A DNA stretch of 64,000 bases from Streptomyces sp. NBC_00448 (lineage in GTDB: Bacteria > Actinomycetota > Actinomycetes > Streptomycetales > Streptomycetaceae), in assembly GCF_036014115.1 (NCBI RefSeq), contig NZ_CP107913.1, positions 8,735,501-8,799,500 on the forward strand, written 5' to 3'. The notes beneath the pieces are model-generated. The model was not told where the DNA came from. It searched no databases and saw only the letters and a list, made by a program, of their open reading frames with translations. This document shows positions 61,901 through 64,000 of this stretch, one piece after another; within the stretch, counting starts at the first letter, position 1; every line of letters starts with the position of its first letter. Both the position numbers and the translations under genes were made by a program.

Positions 61901-63656
61901 CGACGACGCCCGCCGCACCGCACGGGTGCTGCGCGCCGAACGCGCGGAGATCGCCGGCGCCCCCGAGGACACCCCCGAGCCCGACGCCGACGAGCCGTCC
62001 GCCTCCTCGCTGCCCGCCCTGCGCGAGGCGTACCGTGCGGCCTCGCAGGTCTACGAACAGGTCGGCGTCGGCGCCGACCTGCGCGCCGAACAGGCCCGCG
62101 CGGAGAGCACCGAGAACTCCGCGCTCGCCGAACTCGAACGCCTCAGCAACAAGGTCCGCAGTCGCGCCGCCCAGCTCCTCGAAGGCCCCGACGGCTCCGA
62201 CGGGCCGTCCCGGCAGGCCGCCGCCGGCCGCGCGGAACAGCTCGTGCAGACCCTGGAGTCACGCCAGTCCACCGCCAGCGAGCAACTCGGCCGGCTGCGC
62301 GCCGAGGCCGAACGACTCGCCCCGGCCGACGGCGACACCCACGCGGCGCTGCCCGACGCCCTCACCCCGCGTGACGCCGAGCACGCCCAGCAGCTGCTGC
62401 GCGCCGCCAACGCCGAACTGGCCACCCACACCGAGGAGGTGGAGCAGGCCAGAACCGCGCACGCGGACATCGTCCGGTCCCACCGTGCCGCCGAGGACGC
62501 GGCGGGCGGCTTCGACGAGACCGCCGCCCTCCTGCGCGACCTGCTGCGCGACGGCCCGCAGACCGCGGCCGAGGAGGACGAACCGGAGCCGTACCCCGGC
62601 AGCCTGGAGGAGGCCCGGCACGCCGCGGCCGAGGCCCGGCGCGGTCTGCGCGGATGCGCCGCCGACCTGTCCACCGCCGACACCCAACTGCGCGACGCCT
62701 CCGACGTGTTGGTCCGGCACGCCAACGCGGTCCGCTACGAGCAGGTCCGCACCCCCGCCCGGCAGCAGATCCGGGAGCTGCCCGCGTCGTCGCTGCCCGA
62801 GCACGCCGCCGCCTGGGCCGCGGCGTTCGCCCCCCGGCTGCGCGTACTGACCGACGAACTGGGCCAGTTGGAGCGTAACCGGGACAGCATCGTGGACCGG
62901 CTGCGCGGCCTGGTCGAGTCCTCGCTCGCCACGCTCCGCTCCGCGCAGCGCCTGTCCCGGCTGCCGGAGGGGCTCGGCGAGTGGTCCGGGCAGGAGTTCC
63001 TGCGCATCCGCTTCGAGGACCCCGACCACGCCGTGCTCACCGACCGGCTCGGCGAGGTGATCGACGAGGCCACCCGCGCCGCCGTCCGGAAGAACTCCGA
63101 CCTGCGGCGCGACGGCATGACCCTGCTGCTGCGCGGGGTCGCCGCGGCCCTGGAGCCGCGCGGTGTCGCCGTGGAGATCCTCAAGCCCGACGCGGTGCTG
63201 CGCGCCGAGCGGGTGCCGGTCGGGCAGATGGGCGACGTGTTCTCCGGCGGCCAACTCCTCACCGCCGCCATCGCGTTGTACTGCACGATGGCCGCGCTGC
63301 GCAGCAACGACCGTGGCCGGGACCGCCAGCGGCACGCCGGCACCCTCTTCCTGGACAACCCCATCGGCCGCGCCAACGCCACCTACCTGCTGGAGCTCCA
63401 GCGGGCCGTCGCCGACGCGCTCGGCGTCCAACTGCTCTACACCACCGGCCTGTTCGACACGACCGCGCTCGCCGAGTTCCCGCTGGTGGTGCGGCTGCGC
63501 AATGACGCGGACCTGCGGGCGGGCCTGAAGTACATCAGCGTCGAGGAACACCTGCGGCCCGGGCTGCCGGTGCCCGACCCGCGCGGCGAGCAGGTGCACG
63601 GCGAGATCACCGCCACCCGCATGTTCCGCCGCCCCGCCGATGCCCAAACCCCTTAG
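58911..63656 (+). CDS. MukB/JetC-like SMC ATPase of 1581 residues
   Basis: Large SMC-type protein. Walker A at residues 64-71 is ENGGGKSV within GVLFLENGGGKSVLLKLIF. Long Ala/Arg/Glu-rich coiled coils cover about residues 270-610 and 860-1330. A Gly/Ser/Ala-rich linker (about 615-680) leads to a globular hinge-like segment (about 690-840, with GGLLPPGPDVLATVEYL and VPALPGWRYLAQAV). The C-terminal head has the ABC signature FSGGQ (1444-1448) and Walker B TLFLDNP (1478-1484). There the residue after the Asp is Asn, not the usual Glu. It would clamp or extrude DNA as a dimer with the two preceding gene products. Confidence 0.88.
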   Translation: MYELSRLRLYSIGPAGARYADTVLDLRGVGEPVPQPAPAQGDFFADESTGPPRRPAPAGVLFLENGGGKSVLLKLIFSVMLPGHRNTLGGASSGVLRKFLLAEDCGHVALEWQHTLTGELVVVGKVSEWRGRQVSSDPRRFAEAWYSFRPGPGLGLDSLPVAESTTVRPPVEGASGARGRRRTMKGFRDALTEAGKAYPHLEVVWEEIHDRWNEHLGDLGLDPELFRYQREMNADEGEAAGLFAVKKDSDFTDLLLRAVTDTRDTDGLADLVHGFAGKLGRRSELTAERDFTAGSLDLLDRIVEAAAVRDQARGVHAQSERRTRALTRRLAARARQERDRAADLAHDMADAAHTVTDTEQARAGSARIAAELAYRHASLALAGAEKGAAALRRGLTDARTLHSAWQTAETVLRHRAAGDRLARVTEAIRAAERDAAPALAARTQAAAELVRALQGAAVRAERQADDEEERSATLQTLAEGAHRDATAAATEAQRARSESGHLGQRLAEVEQETAEAVRAGWLDDTAPDADPARAALAAADAERTAEKLARAAADTATAATSRAREAAAAEARAELAAARATDALTAATTAHRAALDATTALTTDPRAVALLSLGDPGAGAANASPTGSPTASAIAPEPAGDDTSGTAGTSGLVGSAAAGEARGAGGARGAVHHEGPLSAAELDRFAEPLREMLEDGVAAAERQMFELRTAAADDARILGALGDGGLLPPGPDVLATVEYLAEHGVPALPGWRYLAQAVAPADHAAVMAARPELVDGVVVTDPDSYTRAREALAQAALLPRSTVAVGTAAALLAPPPAAGHAPDVFLVPPNPAMHDEMAADGERRELRGRATAREEEIRTLAARLAHDRTLAARLASWRASCPPGRLAELGAEVAAAQDTAEEARAELSAARAERAEADAAAAEAGADHDARRAAAEQARRRADKLAGLAHRLRERANWQRRARELAADAAEAEARAETCLERARAADEDRRAAQRASDDARRTARVLRAERAEIAGAPEDTPEPDADEPSASSLPALREAYRAASQVYEQVGVGADLRAEQARAESTENSALAELERLSNKVRSRAAQLLEGPDGSDGPSRQAAAGRAEQLVQTLESRQSTASEQLGRLRAEAERLAPADGDTHAALPDALTPRDAEHAQQLLRAANAELATHTEEVEQARTAHADIVRSHRAAEDAAGGFDETAALLRDLLRDGPQTAAEEDEPEPYPGSLEEARHAAAEARRGLRGCAADLSTADTQLRDASDVLVRHANAVRYEQVRTPARQQIRELPASSLPEHAAAWAAAFAPRLRVLTDELGQLERNRDSIVDRLRGLVESSLATLRSAQRLSRLPEGLGEWSGQEFLRIRFEDPDHAVLTDRLGEVIDEATRAAVRKNSDLRRDGMTLLLRGVAAALEPRGVAVEILKPDAVLRAERVPVGQMGDVFSGGQLLTAAIALYCTMAALRSNDRGRDRQRHAGTLFLDNPIGRANATYLLELQRAVADALGVQLLYTTGLFDTTALAEFPLVVRLRNDADLRAGLKYISVEEHLRPGLPVPDPRGEQVHGEITATRMFRRPADAQTP

Positions 63657-63660
63657 GCGT

Positions 63661-64000
63661 TCACGCTCCATGCGCTCTCGGCAGATGGCTCCGCCGCGGT
63701 CCGCCGCGTATATGCGTCCGATGGCCCGCACCGCGTCGCGCGGCGGCCCGCGCCGCCCGGCGTTCTCGGCGGCGCTCCCTGCGCAGGGCCCGCGCCGCGC
63801 TGCTCGGGCTGGACACCACTCCGTTGCGCTGGTTCCACACCTGGCGGGTGACCCAGACATCGAGCACCGCCCAGCTCGCGACGACACTGGTGAGCACCGA
63901 GGCCAGCGTCATCGGAGCGCTCAGCCAGGAGTCGCCGACGGCCAGCAGCACGGTCGTCACCGCCTCCGTGAGCGCGACCGCGGAGATCAGCACCGCACGC
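63661..64000 (-). CDS. Membrane protein, cut by window edge
   Basis: An open frame runs to the right edge and ends at 63661, four bases after the SMC stop on the other strand. The visible 112 residues have two hydrophobic segments (LISAVALTEAVTTVLLAV and PMTLASVLTSVVASWAVLDVWV) and a very basic C-terminal tail (ARALRRERRRERRAARAAARR). The start may lie outside the window; a GTG at 63993 is the only one inside. I recognise no family. It shows no nuclease motif, so it is not the missing MksG/JetD. Confidence 0.65.
   Translation of the reverse strand, partial: RAVLISAVALTEAVTTVLLAVGDSWLSAPMTLASVLTSVVASWAVLDVWVTRQVWNQRNGVVSSPSSAARALRRERRRERRAARAAARRGAGHRTHIRGGPRRSHLPRAHGA

Noticed and set aside
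63661-64000. Missing MksG/JetD nuclease of the condensin-like operon
   Set aside because: The visible part has two membrane helices and a basic tail on the opposite strand, with no TOPRIM or nuclease motif.
1-64000. Mobile element, prophage or tRNA-associated island
   Set aside because: I found no transposase, integrase, terminal repeats, tRNA gene or marked composition shift. The AT-rich patch near 8400-8460 is too small and looks promoter-like.

Overview
The window is a GC-rich actinobacterial chromosome segment, most like Streptomyces or a close relative (Kitasatospora, Streptacidiphilus). Grounds are the codon bias, many GTG starts, GTGA/ATGA stop-start overlaps, apparent leaderless promoters with a TANNNT box 6-7 bases before the start codon, and typical families: an NsdA-like developmental regulator, a mycothiol-dependent isomerase homologue, DUF397, a CGNR regulator, PxpABC and a RsbU-type phosphatase. 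I see no rRNA, tRNA, CRISPR array, insertion sequence, integrase or phage gene. It reads as ordinary, densely packed chromosome.

Layout. 1-4 kb: 5' part of dhaK, a small membrane protein, a two-component system and a second membrane protein. 4.2-8.5 kb: a betaine/choline-type osmoprotectant ABC transporter whose permease is fused to two near-identical substrate-binding domains, behind a folded 5' leader. 8.5-14.9 kb: a MarR-GNAT fusion, lspA, a methyltransferase, a GlxA-type regulator with small membrane genes, and an XRE-cupin/GNAT pair. 15-17.4 kb: a benzoate-type symporter and a two-gene CrcB fluoride channel with a structured leader. 17.5-25.2 kb: an LCP protein, an MpaB-type protein, a Ser/Thr kinase with TPR repeats, a divergent inositol-phosphatase-like protein, a MerR regulator and a GNAT. 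25.2-32.9 kb: a LysR/NAD(P)-binding pair, an alpha/beta hydrolase, a CPT-like kinase, an EEP hydrolase, and a TetR-DUF4865-CMD-phosphotriesterase cluster. 33-49 kb: DUF397, MPI and PNPOx-type genes, a CGNR regulator, a LAL-like ATPase lacking its DNA-binding domain, a secreted amidase, a phosphotransferase, an NsdA-like regulator, a PAS-PP2C phosphatase and a HEAT-repeat protein. 49.9-56 kb: a GT4-GT4-SGNH operon ending in a HAD remnant, convergent with a complete pxpABC (5-oxoprolinase) operon.

The most unusual block is 56.1-63.7 kb. It holds a kleisin-like gene, a coupled 65-codon ORF, a MukE/JetB-like gene, a 208-base C-rich spacer, and a 1581-residue MukB/JetC-like SMC ATPase. The architecture matches MksBEF/Wadjet condensin systems, but no MksG/JetD nuclease is adjacent and the residue after the Walker B Asp is Asn instead of the usual Glu. 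It is the best candidate for an undescribed system here.

Regulation is unusually legible. Clear operators sit at the promoters of the MarR, XRE, MerR, TetR and CGNR regulators, a long palindrome precedes the LAL-like gene, and strong hairpin terminators separate convergent units.
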